From Azadirachta indica (Eukaryota > Streptophyta > Magnoliopsida > Sapindales > Meliaceae): a stretch of DNA of 64,000 bases. A program made the position numbers and the translations under genes. Positions 1 through 14,343 of this stretch are shown here, one piece after another. The stretch covers positions 13,910,913-13,974,912 of the forward strand of contig CM040450.1 in the NCBI GenBank assembly GCA_022749755.1, given 5' to 3'. Under the pieces are notes generated by a model that worked only from the letters and a program-made list of their open reading frames with translations, had not been told where the DNA came from and did not search any database. Each line of letters starts with the position of its first letter. Position 1 is the stretch's first letter.

Positions 1-250
1 AGTCGGAAGCTTTGGTTTTCTTCACCTAACAGTCTTCTTCTGTCCTCCGATTGATTCACTGCTAGCACGTAATCTACAGAGCGAAAATCCTCGATGGCGG
101 CCCATAGTAATTCCCGTACTCTACGCCCATTAACAGAATATGGCCCATCTCATATACAGCTAAAAGATTGAATCTGAATGCAAGCCCCCAATTTCTGCGT
201 TCACCTTCTTGGCGGAGGGGTGTACTCAGATACTTATGAGTGTTTTGACC
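1..250 (-). promoter_or_regulatory. Possible promoter/5' UTR of a gene lying left of the window
   Basis: Read on the minus strand, this stretch has three closely spaced ATGGGC-type motifs (GGCCCA near 109-114, GCCCAT near 125-130, GGCCCAT near 142-148). These resemble the site II elements of housekeeping plant promoters. They are followed by about 100 bases of mixed composition with no clear start codon, which would fit a 5' UTR running off the left edge. The base composition is clearly less AT-rich than the DNA to the right. No coding exon is visible, so the call rests on motifs and composition only. Confidence 0.3.
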
Positions 251-259
251 ACACAAAAG

Positions 260-3200
260 TTGAGCCCACGATCCTACTTATGCAGCCTTCATGTCTCCCA
301 ATTTCAGAGTTTCCGCCTTCAGCCCATTTTTTTTTTTCCTGTTTTCAATTTTCTTTGTTTTATAAAGAAAAAAGTATGTTAACGTGACAATGATTTATTA
401 ATTGTTATTTTTTTAAAAAAAATCTTTGAATTCTAGGTATAAATTAAATTTCTTTCTCAATTCTAATGTAAGGAATATTTGAATTTTATAATTTTATACC
501 ACTTTAAGAAATTTTATCAGTTAACTTGGTTAATATTAGCAAAAACTTTGGCAAATGAATTTTTTAACACTCAAATATTAAAATATTAATATAACCCAAA
601 AATTTTCCTTTTCATATGAAAGTTAAGTAGTACTCAATTCCCAAATTAGATATGAAATCTTAATTGATCATACACTATTTTGGTTATAAAATCTAAAGCA
701 AATGCAATCACATTAGCCAATAATTCGGGCTTTACAGTTGTAATATTACTTTAAATAATAAATTTTTAAATCAGAAGCCACTAAATTTCCAGCTATAAAA
801 GTGCCAAAAATAGTTTCCATCACGCACATTACATAGATTTCTTTTCCTTTGAAAAGGAAATATTTCTTAAATTAACTATTGCTTTATTTTACTAGGGCAC
901 AAGAAAAAAAAACTAAAAAATCTTTGTGGGGTTATCTAAGAAAGCAACAAATTGAATGAAAATAATAATAATTAATTTATGATTAATGAATTGGTTAAAA
1001 TTTCTAATCAAAAGTCCTAATTTAGGTTATCTTACATTTCTAATAGTGCCTAAAAAAGTTAATGATGATGGAATTGCTCAACCAAAATTAATACATCAAT
1101 TTCAACGATCCCATTTATAATGTATATATATTATTTTCAATTGACTTGCAATTGAAGTAGTTTCCATTTGTATTAGTTATAATTAACGAAAGTGGAAGAT
1201 TTTGGCATGTTCAAAATTGGCTACAATTTATATACCCATCTATTCAAAGCAAACAAAGATGTCTATAATTGAGTTTCCCAACATAAATATTGCTATCATG
1301 AGCCCAAATTTACTAACTTAGCTTTCTAAAATTACTCCATTAAAGTTGTATAACATTTTAATTAAGTTAAAACAAAAATTCTTATAATTAAAGTAGAAAA
1401 TAACATTAATGTTTCCGACTCAAGATCAAAGATAATTGTTGAAAAATTGAATTTGTATTATGTGATTTTCGTAATTTATAATTTTAATATTACAAATTTT
1501 ACGTTTTAAGTTAGAAATTAATTAGGGTATGTATTACAATGATAAGAATCGAAAATTAAATGTATGGTTGGAAAAATATATGATGATGATGATGATGAAA
1601 GGTGCCTTATCTTGTGGGGGTTGGAATGCTTAATTTCTATGCATCAAGTAGTGCAAATCAAGGGGCCTACAATCTCTTTACACATGAGAAGAAAAAGTCA
1701 ATTAAGTTTATGTGTGGATGAAGAATTACAAAACAAAAGAGGATAGAAACAATAAACATAGGAGAATACTTGTTTTTCACAAGCCAAATTATAAAATTTA
1801 TTTAAAAACAAAAAAGAAAAAATTGGTCCTTTCTAGGACCATTTATTTTTTTGTAGGAAAAAAAAAAAAAACTAAAGAGTTAGCGTTGGTTAATTACCAA
1901 GGCAGGTACTTAGCCCCACATGACTCTAAATTTGTGGGGTTATATGAACCAAGTACCATAGAACAACAACAGCAATAATAATAGCAACAAAAAAGAGATG
2001 TCAAATCATAATTAATTATGATTAATTTTGTGGAAAATTTTGAGAAAATTAATTCTAACTTGGATAAGAATTCTGCGTAAGAAATTAATGAAATATGTTA
2101 ATTTTGCTTAATTAAGGAAGAAATTAATAAGAAAGTACATCAAACCGAAAACAAAAATTTTCAGTCACTCAAGGAAAAAGATTCCCTTGTCGAGGATAAT
2201 TTTTATTTGGGACCAACTAGGTTTTTTTGTTATGAGAAAAATAATTTTCTTATGAATAATACTAACAATATCTAAAAATTGAAATTTTGTTTTTTCATTT
2301 ATTTAAGTGAGTATCAATCTATCATAATCCTAATTTATTGTACTTTATTTCAAATTTATATACTTTATTGTATCATGAATTTGAATTACCTTTTTATAAT
2401 AAAGTATTATTTATTTTTTTTGTCAGAATTTCGATTATGGCTGAAATATGAATTTGAATAATATATTTATTTTTTATTTTAAAACATTTAAAAATAAATA
2501 TTAAATTATTTATTTTGATAAAATAAAAAGTTTAAAATTGATATTTTAACATATATATCCTTTTAAATAATATACTTATATTTATAACAATTTTAATTAT
2601 ATTAGCATAATAATAGATAAAAAAAAAATAATAAATTATATTAATATATATTATTTATTTATTTGATATATGATTTTTTTTTTTTAAAAATAATTTCTAA
2701 TCGATAATATAAAGATCAATAAAAATACAAAAAATAATAAATTATATTATAATATAATTATAATTATGTAAATATACAAATTTATTACAATAATTAAAAT
2801 ATAAAATAAGTAAGATTAAGAAGATAAATGAGAGAACCCACAATAGAAAAGAGATATGTCAAAAATAGTTAAGTAGGGTTTTAATTTTATTAGTAAATAA
2901 ATTAATAAAATAAGGATATTTTTTAAAAAATAAAAATATTAAATTATTCAAATATTTGTTCATTCAGATTTAAATTAAAATTTTTAACTTAATTATATTC
3001 ATATATTTTTAACAAATATTCAGATGTAAGTTAAAAATCAAATAACTTTTAAACATTTAAATAGTTATATTCAGATTTCAAGTAGAAAAATAAACAACCC
3101 CTACGTTTTAAAATTATCGTCACATCAAAATTTAATTTTTTTCAATTTTAAAATGTAAAATATTTGACCTAACTATGAGTTTACATTTCTCATTTCATCA

Positions 3201-3726
3201 CATATTTAAAATAAGTCGCCCTACATCTAATCAAATTCATATTCCTTTTATTAATAACAAATAAATGATTATTCATACAAGTATCTATTGTTTACATAAA
3301 CTTTCTTTTCAAGTTTTAGAATTTATTTTTTTAGCTCATTTCATTTAAATATGTACTTACTTAATTATTTGAGTATATAATGATTAACTTAGCATTAAAA
3401 TTTCAATTACATTAGGAGCAAGAAAAAGGTTAGATTTATATTTATATAATACATATAAAAATAGTTATTTGGATTCAATTTAGAAGCACTTTATATAAAC
3501 GATGATAAAGTATTATAGTACAAATTTTTAAATAAGGAGGTGACTGATAATTCAATTTGGTCTCTTACGTCAACATCAAAAATCAAAGATGTGGACCAAA
3601 TTTTCAGTCATTCAATTTAGTGAGGGGAACATTATTCATGTGAACGTCGTTCAACTTACAACAACCAAATTCAGATACCAAATACTTATCTCCCCACTTT
3701 AAATTAATTAATGTTGTATTCAAGTC

Positions 3727-3757
<31 letters not shown>

Positions 3758-6400
3758 ACATCGAAATAATATGATAATCAATCTCAATCTCCCTCTCTCT
3801 CTCTCTTTTCATTATTAGATGTTGTCTATTACAGCCAAACTCTTTTTTCAAACTAAAACTTATAATCAAAGAAATTTAACAACTTTCAGATTTCTTTCTG
3901 CCTCATAACATTAATTGTTCGTGTTTTCAAATTTTAAATATCAAATTAAATTTTATATCATATATATATATATATATATACACACATTAGCATTAAGGGT
4001 CTATTTATTATAATTTTTCAAATAAAAATTTTTGATGTAAGCTTTTTATGAGTAAAATTTTTGTAAATAGAGTTTTAATAAAAAAAATTTATTTCTTGTT
4101 TGGTTATTACAAAAAGTTTTTAAAAAAGTTAATAATTTACTTTGATTGATAAATTTCTTAAAAATTTATTTTAAAAAAAAGTATAAAAATTTTAAGATAA
4201 AATAAAAAATTTTAGATAATTTCACCTTTTAAAAAAATTTAAAAAGTTCTATTATAAAAAACTTAAGTTTTTAATTTTTTCGTTAGAAGAAAAATTACTT
4301 TATAATTCTTAAAAACCCTTCTCTCTAATACCAATAAAATAACATTGATGATTAACTAAAAAAAATTTAGCATTAAAATTTGTTTTTACCTAATAAAAAA
4401 GTCAAATTATATAGACACTAAATAAAATCCAAGTCACAATTTTTTATATTTTTTAAAAATTTTAACATTTAAAATAATTAGTACTCATTAAATTCATGAG
4501 TTTTAGGAAAACATGCTAATGGGTTAGCATTGACTTTTTGAAATTTTTAAAAAATAGAGTGAAAGTTATGTATCAAATCACATTTAAGCTGAAAAAAAAA
4601 ATATAACTATCAATTACAAATCAATTTTTCTATTTTGAACTCATTTTCTAATAGTTATTCATGATTGATGGTAAATAAAGAAGGTTTTTGTTGTTGATTT
4701 CTTCCTCATTTTGATCATGAAATGAAAACAAAATGCCCATCTCTTTTACAAATTAAATAGAAAACAACCCATGATTAATGATTGAATTAATTAATCAACA
4801 AATTTTTATATATCTCCTTATTTTGAACATTAATTAACGAGTATAATTAGTTAAAGGCTGTTGATCAAGAGGCTTGAATAGATTTAGGATGGTCCAAACG
4901 CTAGAAGAATATTTAAGATATTGGCCTTAGATATTAATAACATTAATACACATAATCATATGTAATATAAAAAAAAATTATAAGAGAGAAGAAGAGGAAG
5001 AAGAAGAGAAAGCGACCAAGGATATCACATAATTTCATAATGCCCCACAAATTAAATGCAACATCTGAAAAGATGCCCAAATAGTGGTCCAAATAGCCTT
5101 CAGTTCCAGACAACAATGATCAAACCCACCAAGCTTTTATGGAGTTCAAAGAGCTATATATCCTTATATTGACAGTAAAGTGTCTTTACAAGTAGAAAAT
5201 CCAATGAATCCATCACCTTCATTTCTTGGCCCCATCCACATTCTAATCTATACATACACATAAACGTATACATGTGTATATGTATAGTTAGGTATCATAT
5301 AAGTTAATTTTTGGTACAGACTTTTACACGTTATAAAATTTGAAATTGATATTAATAAAACAACAATATTGAATGTTAAATCTAAATTTCAGATATTGTA
5401 AAAGTTGTCTCTCAAAAACCGCTAATTATACAAGTATGTTAAATTTATAAAATGATACATTAGACTTGTAACATAATCTTTAAATTTATAACTTTAAAAT
5501 TATTAGATTTAAAACCTAAAACTTTAAATTTGTATCCGACCAATGTCCTTTAGTCTTTACAACATAGTAGCCAATAAATTTTAAGTTTTGATGTTTTTGT
5601 AGCTTTAATTTGATCCTAAAAAAAGAGAAGAGAAATGGTGGGCTCTCATGTTCTCAATGTGATCGTCTCCAACTCTATATATGATGATGAGATTATTTAT
5701 TCTTTTTTTTGTAAAATTTTGTATGCCACAATCTTGTTTTCTGTTCTCATTATCTGCCTTTAAAATATCTAATACGTTATTCCTTTCTTGCAAAAGCATT
5801 AAATCGTCTGTGTTCTGTAGATGAAATTTTGAGAATGTGAATGTATATGAAAGGGGCCAAAGCCAACAGGAACGTCTGAAACCTTTTCCCTTCCTCTCTT
5901 AAGTCTTTAACCAATAGCCATCCACATCTTAATTAAGCTTGAATATTAATTCCTCTGCCCTCCAACTCCAGGATTCTCCGAAATCCTGTCTAATGCCCAC
6001 CTAACACGTACTCTACTAATAATATAAAGTTATATTACGTATATGTATTCACTATTTTGTAGCAAATATAATTTTTTTTTTTTTGTAAATACATAATTAG
6101 TTCATGTTCTTTTAGTGTAAAACATGATGAAAAACTATATCAATAAACATACGTTTACTTATACGGGTATGGATATATTAATTACAATTTTTTTACTTAA
6201 AAAATATTCACACGAATTCTGAACCATTGATTTTGAATAAAATAATTATATAAATCAGCTGTATTTATATATTAATTAAACGTTGTTTTAATGTAAAATA
6301 ACATTAATTGTGTAACTTAATTCCTATGATCTTCACATTTCTGTGTTCAACAAAAGCTCAAAGTTAAAAAATCAAATGAAAATGGAGCAAATAATTAATT
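260..6400. other. Gene-poor AT-rich intergenic DNA
   Basis: I see no convincing coding sequence on either strand; open frames here are short and low complexity. The stretch holds poly-A/T runs, a (TA)14 tract at 3730-3757, a CT run near 3791-3806 and a second TA tract near 3961-3980. At 3065-3102 there is a piece ending AATAAACAACCCCT that resembles one end of a MITE, without a clear partner. Confidence 0.6.
3995..4320. mobile_element. Candidate MITE with imperfect terminal inverted repeats
   Basis: The left end begins AAGGGTCTATTTATTATAA. The reverse complement of the right end begins AAGGGTTTTTAAGAATTATAA-like sequence. The interior is non-coding and AT-rich. No clean target-site duplication was found, so this is a likely but decayed non-autonomous DNA transposon. 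Confidence 0.3.
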
Positions 6401-6419
6401 AATTAATTAAGAAAACGAA

Positions 6420-6900
6420 ATAGGGAGGTGGTATCAACATCAAAGGTATTTGGTCCACACACATGGAGAGTGTGAGAGTGGGAGGCTCAAAGACATATGT
6501 AGAGTTCTCAGAAGCAATGTTGCTTTCAAGCCACCTAATAGCAACCCCAATTTACAGATAGAGGAACAACTAGACAGTGACTTTTCTTCCTTCCTTCTTC
6601 CTCTTTTTTTGCCCTAGCTAAGCTAACAGCAGACAAAACCCTATCCATCATCATCATCAAACGGCGCCGTTACAGTATACAATTACTAGCTAGCTAGAGA
6701 GAGACAGAACAAACAAGAAGAAGAAGACACACAAACACAACATGCTGAGATTATATATATCATAATAGTTAACTAAGAAGACAGAACTGAACTTGTATAC
6801 TTCTTGATGGAGAATTAGGGTTTTGCTCTTTTTTTTTTTTTTCCTTTGAGGGAGATTGTGACTGTTCTTTTGGAGGAATGTTGAGGATCACATGTGTGTT
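6420..6900. other. Unexplained less AT-rich island
   Basis: This stretch stands out from its AT-rich surroundings. It has a pyrimidine-rich run (6581-6609), an AAACCCTA telo-box-like motif (6637-6644), a CAT-repeat run, an ACGGCGCCGT palindrome (6661-6670) and GA-rich DNA. That mix resembles a plant promoter/5' UTR or a non-coding transcript, but I find no open frame or recognisable microRNA. A function cannot be assigned. Confidence 0.25.
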
Positions 6901-7496
6901 TAAAGTTCCAAATGAGATTTTGTCAATAGCTATAACAAGAATCCAATTTTTTTTAACCTAACATTTAATGAGTCTTCAATTCTTTGTTCATGTTCATCAA
7001 ATAACCACCATTAATTTCACTAGATTGTTTTCATACCAACTTAAATCTTCTTGTTCTTACACATTTTAATTATATTCAAATATTGTTACTATATATTTGT
7101 GTTATATTATTATCACATGTTTTATATTTTTATAAAATAAAAAAAAAAATTATATATTACTTACGACAATATTATAACCACCCGCGTCATAAAATTAATT
7201 TATATAAATTATGTATTTGTAATACTCTTATTTAAATCAGAGGAAAAGCATCTCAGATTCATTGAATATTATATATTTATATATTAATCATTCAATTATA
7301 ACATGCATATATTTATATTTAAAATTATTGATAATAATATAAGAAAATAAACATAGACAAAATCTAATTGGTCTATTTCAAAAAAGGAATTAAGGAAGTG
7401 GGGTCAAGTTATCTTTAAAACTCTAAGAAATTATACAACTGTAGCCATTTTTTTTTTTAACTAAAGTTTAAATATAATTATTAAAATGTTTAAAAA

Positions 7497-7858
7497 CCGT
7501 TTGTTTTTTTAACTTATGTCTAAATATTTGTTAAAAACTTTTGAATATAATTAAATTAAAAATTTTAACTAAATTTAAATGAATAAATGTTTGAATAATT
7601 TAAATATTTTATTTGTTAAGAATACCTTTACTTTATTATTTAACATTTATAAATATTAACAATTTAATATATTAATTCAAGATTTTTTAGAGTATATATG
7701 TCAATATATCAATTTTAAATATTTTATTTTTATAAAAATAAATAATTTAATATTTATAGTCAAAAATTAAAAAAAAATAAATATATTAATTAGATTTAAA
7801 TTTCAATCAAATTCATACTTCAATTATATTCAAACTTTAAACATAAAAAATAAACATT
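7497..7858. mobile_element. Candidate AT-rich MITE (terminal inverted repeats)
   Basis: The left end reads CCGTTTGTTTTTTTAACTTA. The right end, in reverse complement, reads AATGTTTATTTTTTATGTTT, with further inverted similarity inward around the TTGAATATAAT motifs. It is non-coding. The repeats are imperfect and no clear target-site duplication is visible. Confidence 0.3.
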
Positions 7859-8439
7859 ATTTACATTTTAATTATATTTTAATTTCATGATGAAAACATG
7901 GCAGTGAATATATGAAAATAAGCCTTAGCTTGCAAATGTTTAAAATAATAATTTTATTTTTAATTTCAAACAAATTTTACGCACATGATTTTATTAAAAA
8001 AAATTTAATGTAGAAAAGATTATTTTTCCTATTTAAATGCAAAATCGGTGAACAATTAATAATTTAAAATCGAAATTGGTTGACCGACAATTAATTGTGT
8101 TGCAAAAGTAAATTAATCATTAGTTTCTACCAAATTTGACTAAAGGGAAACATTATATTTTTCTTGGGGGTTATTACGAAAGTCAAAATTCATCAGAAGC
8201 TTGCTGCCCTAATTTAATTAATTAATTTTACGTATGGGAATAAATATTATAGCTGGGCGAATAGCAATAAAGTATTAATTGCCAAGAAAAATAGATAGCT
8301 GGGTGACCTATCCTTTTATCTAATATAGAAAGTTTCACGAAACAGTTTTTTTACTGTCATAATTATTTTTATCATTTATTAGTTTTAAATTAAATTGTAT
8401 ATATATGACTTTTTTACAGTATATGATCGATCTCATGTT

Positions 8440-9110
8440 AAAATTTTTTCTATTTTAAAATAGTTTACACGATTTAATACGTTATTTCACCTAAAATTTT
8501 CTTTATTTGAGAATAGCTTACATGATCTGATTCGTTCATTTCGCTTGAAAATTTTTTATTTAAAAATAATTTACATCATTTGATACATTTGTTTCACTTA
8601 AAATTTTTTATATTGAATAGTAACTTATACGATCTGATATGTTCATATTTAAGAATAATCTCCATAATTTGATATGTTCGTTTTATAACTTAAAGTTTTC
8701 TTTGTCCGATACTAATCTAAACAATTTGGTATATTCGTTTCACCTTAAATTTTCTTTAGTTAAGAATAGTCTACATGATATGATGTTTTTCTTGTCACTT
8801 GCAACTTTATCTATGAGAATAGCCTACAAATTTGATAAGTTCGTCTTACTTAAAATTATCTCTATCCCATAATAACTTATACGATCTAATACATTAGTTT
8901 CACTTTAGATTTTTTTATATGAAAATAGCCTATATGATATGATACATTCATTGCAACTAATATTTTCTCTATCTGAGAATATTTTATATGATATAATACG
9001 TCCCCATTTAATTAAAATTTTGTCTATCCGAAAATAGCCTACACGATTTGATATGGTCATTTCGTTTAAAAATTTTTTGATTTGAAAATAGCATAGACGA
9101 TGAGGTTTAC
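8440..9110. repeat. Diverged ~54-bp tandem repeat array, about 13 units
   Basis: Units begin with variants of AATAGCCTACACGATTTGAT and continue through a TTCATTTCACTTAAAATTTT-like half. Unit starts fall near 8459, 8512, 8567, 8617, 8654, 8712, 8765, 8818, 8871, 8925, 8979, 9033 and 9087. The spacing settles to 53-54 bp in the right half; one unit near 8654 is shortened. Divergence between units is considerable, so the array is old. Open frames here on both strands are by-products of the repeat. Confidence 0.75.
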
Positions 9111-9114
9111 ATAA

Positions 9115-12100
9115 ATTTATTATAATTAATAATAATTTATGCAAACGATTTGATATATATTTGTGTTAATTAATTAATTAATTATTTATTTATTTTGCTT
9201 TTGGGTATGCAATAATAACCCACCCACAGGGAAACGTCGCGTAAGATGTAGCCAAATCATAAGGCAAGAGAAACAGCAAGTTGGGGTTCACATCAGATAA
9301 ATTTGTGCTTAATTTATGATGGGCATATAAAGTTGGTTCAGTTGCATTGAAGTATTTAATTGAAAGCTAAAAAATGGTCCCCCTTCCAACCCACAACCTC
9401 AGTGAATGAGACTTTAATGGTGATGAAAGAAAGAGAGTTTACAAATTGAATGAATGAATGAATGAATGAAGAAAGAAAGATCAGTTTTTTGTTGTTGTTG
9501 TTCTTTGTTTCTTTCAATTCTTTTCTTTTCTATTAGGGTTTTGGGTTTGAAGAGAACAAACAAAAATATGAAATTTAAGGTCATGTTTGGATGGATGGTA
9601 GTAATAGTGGGGGGCCACATGCAACTCATATATTGAAGAAGCACTTCTATTAAATTCTAAACTAAAAAAATATGAGCCAATGGGGGCTCAGGCTCAGAGC
9701 AAGGTTTTTTTTTATTTGAAGAAGCAAGTAGCTAGCTTAAGAAAAAAGCACTTATTATACGAAAAGCCCAAGAAAATTATAATTATTTGAGAGAGAGAGA
9801 GAGAGTAGAAAGTGACTTGTCTTGGGATGAGAAAGCAAAAACAAAGCAAAGCAAAGAAAGGAAGAATTATGAACAATTGGGGCCGGTCGAGAATAATTGC
9901 AAAACGAGTCAAGCATGCACGAATAAAGCAGCAGTCTGATTCTGCAGACATACTCCAAAAATAAAAACATTAAAATTACCCTATTTCAAATAACTCCCAT
10001 CCATATCATACACCCTTTCACTATTCTCCATTCCTCAAATAACTAAGCTAGGGATATATATATATATATATATCCTTAATTATTTAATTAATCTAACCCT
10101 ATTAATTGGTAAATGTATCTTAAAATTAGTTCTTGGAACAAGTGAAAAAATATATATAGAGAGAGAGACAAGACAAATAATAAATTTTACTTGTCTTCAA
10201 CATTTAGATAACTTTTTCTTTGTTTTTTTCTTTATTAAAGAATGCTTAATTGGAAAAGCCAACCATTAGATTTTATGTTCTTTAATGTACGTATACCTTT
10301 TATGCCTGTCGAATTTGAAGTTAAATAGAAAATATTAATTAAGAATTATAATTGAAATTTTTGCCGGGATTTATTTAACAAAGACATTTAAAATTCTAGT
10401 GTCCTGACTTCTAATTTGTAATAATTGTAAAATTAAATTATTATCATATAAATAAATAGATTCTAGATGAATATTAGCTGTCAAGTATTCATTTTAACGA
10501 TAATAATTTTAAAATTAAGTAGAATCAAATATATAAGACAAAAATTTAATTAAAATTAGTAACTGGACTGCGATAATTAATTCCATAATGATAGTATTGT
10601 AAAAGGGAAATTCCATAAAAGATACACTCTTACATTTTGATTATTTTTTTTCCTTTTTCCCTGTAATTAGGATGCATTAATAAGAATGCTCTCTTTCATA
10701 TCCCAAATAAATAAATAAATAAATAAAGCAAAAGATAAAAGAGATAGTAGTTGTACTTTGTTAGCCATACAATTAAGGGAAAAAAAAAATTGGAGAGATA
10801 TGATTGCAATTGTCTTCTCTCAGATATACAGTACTATATAGTCTGATTACTATTAACAATTTCTTTCTTTTTTTTTTTTTAATTTTTTAATTTTTTTGAT
10901 TATTTATTTTATCTTCAGGACCACTTTGCTGCAGAATCCCTGCAACAGATATAAAACAGCCAACAGCTATAAAGAACCAACAACAACTATTAGTACCTGG
11001 TCCTGGAGAGAGAAATTAACAGTTGATTTTATATAAATATTATCATAATTTTCTCAGAAAATGAGAGAGAAAGTGAAAGAAAATTTAAGAGAATTACCGA
11101 CGCCGTACGTCGTGTCATTCTAACAATTTTAACTTTTATTTATTCATTTAAATTTACTAACGTGGGTTGTTGACTGATTGATTGATACAAGTACATGTTA
11201 TACACACAATTAGAGTTCGAGAGGAAGAAGACGAATGTTTACAGAAAAAGAGTGTGATGCTCCTTCGCTTTCACAACACTTATATTTATATTTATGATTA
11301 ATTAAAATAAATAATTTTTTTGTAATATCAATATTATAATATAATAATTATTATTATTATAATTAATAAGGGGTTAATTATTTTTTTTGGGTATTTTTTG
11401 GTAATAAAACAATATTAAAATATATATACATTCATTATCTGTCTGATGTGATGATGATCGCGATGGTAATGATAATAATTGATTAATGTTTATGCTCCCT
11501 TTTTGATTTACAGTATATTAATTAATTAATTTTTTATTTTTTATCAAACCCCATATATATATATATATATATTAATTATAAGATTTTCTTCCCTTATCAA
11601 CTTGTTTGCAGTTGACATGTCAAATTAATTACTTTGAGTAAAAATTAAATCAATTTATCAAAGCCTTCAAGAAAGTATATTTAGATGTTACTTTATTAGT
11701 ATTATGATTGGTTCATTTTATTAGGTATATATATATATATTATATTATATAACAAATTTCAACACAAATTTAATCATATAAGTTGATGTTACTGTATTAT
11801 ATTATTGTCACAGATTTTATATTTTGAAAATAATAAAATAAATTTCCACAAAAGTAATAAAAAAAAGTTGAATCATATAAAATATGAATTTGACAATAAT
11901 TTTATATTTTAATGACTGAAAGAGATTTTTACAAAAATAAAAAAATAAAAATCACAAAAAAAATGTAAAAATGATAAAATATAATTAATATTATGGCTGC
12001 ATGAGTTTATATGAATAAAATAAAATATCAAATTTTTTATTTAAAAAGATTAATATTGATGAGATATAACGTATGTTAACCATATGATAATATAATAAAT

Positions 12101-14074
12101 AAGTCTAATATATTTTATGATATATTTGAAAAATAGTCAAATAAAATCATGAAACATGTAGATGCATGCATGTATGTACATAAGGTGAATTTAATTAATT
12201 ATTCAAACTTAAATTAAGCCCAAATGATTTATTATTTGATGTTAATGTTTTAATTATATATCAATCGATTGAATTTGCTATAAGCAGCGACTACTTGAAT
12301 TGATGACTAATTACATCACATAACAAGTAGTATAGAGAACATGTGCTACATATCCGTGTCATAATAAAGAAAGAAAATAATTACTCTTATTAATAATTTG
12401 AAAATAATATGAGAGTTTCATAGCACAGAAACAAATTGAAATTGAACCATTTCGATCAAATTAATTACTTGATTGAATTGGGATTTTTCTATTTTCTATT
12501 TTTGAATCTTTTAATACTCATATTGTAAATCTTTCATTAACCAACATAGTTAAAATCTCTCCCTTCATGCCATTAAAATAACATGCCTTAATATATTATC
12601 ATTCAATTTGATAACTGATTATTATAAGTATAAATAAACAAAATTTTTTCTTTCGTTTTATCTTATGTTATCACTTGATAAGAGTGCTAATAATAAAAAT
12701 AATGGTTACGATAATAATATCATTAATTATCAAAATTGATATTTTCTTATTTTGGTTCTTATCAAATTAAGAGAGAAATTAATGTTCCATATGATCCATA
12801 ATAATATGTAGATAGGACTTCAATTAATTCTATACTCATTTTCTCCAAACGAAAATATCTTACTAAACTTTTCTTTGCTTCTATGTGAGTTTCTCCTAAT
12901 TCTCATTTAATAAAAGTTTATTTAATAAAATTAAATAATTAGGAAAATAGTTAACTAGGATATAAATGTATTAAAATAGCCTCACCTAAGATTTTTTTTC
13001 CCCAAATTCTATAACATAATTGTCATGATCTTAGATAGAAAGAGATGAAGAGAACTTTCAAAAACAAAAATTTAAAATAAAAGAATGTTAGTTTCAAAAT
13101 CGATGAGTATATATATAATAGTATATTATTTAACTATTTAATTAGTGTACAAAAATTAAGAGAAAGTCTTAAGTGGGATGCGATGTTATGTAACTTGTAT
13201 AGAATTTAAAATCTTACTATATACTAATTTAATTTGAAATTAACCGGTCATAAAAAGTGATTATGACATTGAATAAAAAAATTTCATTATAGGTATGATT
13301 TTAATCAATGATTATGAAATTAACCAATCTTAAGTGGATGTGATATTATGTAACTTGTATATCAATATAAAATCTTACTTTATACGTATTTAATTTCGAA
13401 ATTAACCAATATAAAAAGTGATTATGATATTAAAAAAGAAAATTCATTACAAGTAGCATGATTTTAATGATTGAATATATTTTTTTTCAAACAGTACTGT
13501 ATAAAACCTTTTTGAAAACTAATTACTCTTTCGCGAAAGCATTAGATTCCCTTACTTATGTCATTAGAAATTAAGACAACTATAATTAAAATAAATAAAT
13601 TTTGATTGTTCATAGATAAGAAAAAAATACCAATCATAAAATTCCTTAAAAATTAGAAAAAAAGAACTCACAAGAGCACAAGATCTTAAAATTCTTTTCA
13701 AATGACTAAATTTCCTTACATATTGAAAATTTTAAGTTAGTTGAGCTAATATACTCTTGTGACAATAAGTTAAGAACTTCGAATATGCTAGAAATCTCTA
13801 CATAAATAAAAATATATCCTTAAGAAAAGAGCGTATTTGATACTGTCTCACTAAGATTTCTGTTCAAATTAGACAACAAAGGGGCTATATCATAATTATA
13901 AAACAATCAAGAGGAGTTGAACAAAAATTCTCAAAATCCAAAAAATAAAAGTGATGGAAGGAAGCAAAAGATGTATGGTACTTTGACAAAGTAGCCAAAC
14001 AAATTACGAACTGGCATAAGCCACTCTCAATCTGAGCAGAACTTGTGGCTTTGTCAGCCCTCACTCTCAGATAA

Positions 14075-14076
<2 letters not shown>
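9115..14076. other. Intergenic DNA upstream of the zinc-finger gene
   Basis: No supported gene. It contains a GAAT tetranucleotide run (about 9449-9468), GA and TA microsatellites (9789-9805, 10053-10072, 11551-11572) and purine-rich stretches. Reverse-strand frames near 9414-9970 are low complexity and match no family I recognise. Confidence 0.5.
13168..13485. repeat. 161-bp direct tandem duplication
   Basis: Two consecutive copies start at 13168 and 13329 with the shared motif CTTAAGTGG(G)ATG, followed by TATGTAACTTGTAT. They stay similar through a GAAATTAACC motif and an AAAAAGTGATTATGA motif to the end. Small substitutions and indels separate the copies. Non-coding. Confidence 0.65.
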
Positions 14077-14105
<29 letters not shown>

Positions 14106-14343
14106 GGTATGTGTATGGATGTATAAATATAATATATATTGGGTCAGGGGCAGGGTCAGCCCCATTTCTTCATGGATCACACCTCTTCCTCTTCCTCTTC
14201 CCCTTCCTTCTCTTTATAGGTCCCACTTTCCATTCTCCTTCTTTCTCGCCCCAATTTTCTCCTCTTTCATTTCCCTCAATTTCTCTCCATTTTCCTTACA
14301 TCACTAACTTTCTTTCAACAGTTGACACAATCTATTAATTACC

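Noticed and set aside
8440..9110. CRISPR-like array at 8.4-9.1 kb
   Set aside because: Units are contiguous, diverged tandem repeats without unique spacers, in a plant nuclear genome.
14111..14338. 75-codon frame just upstream of the zinc-finger gene
   Set aside because: The CT-rich 5' leader gives a low-complexity Pro/Leu/Ser/Phe frame that ends before the ZFP8 start. It could act as a upstream reading frame, but nothing supports a protein.
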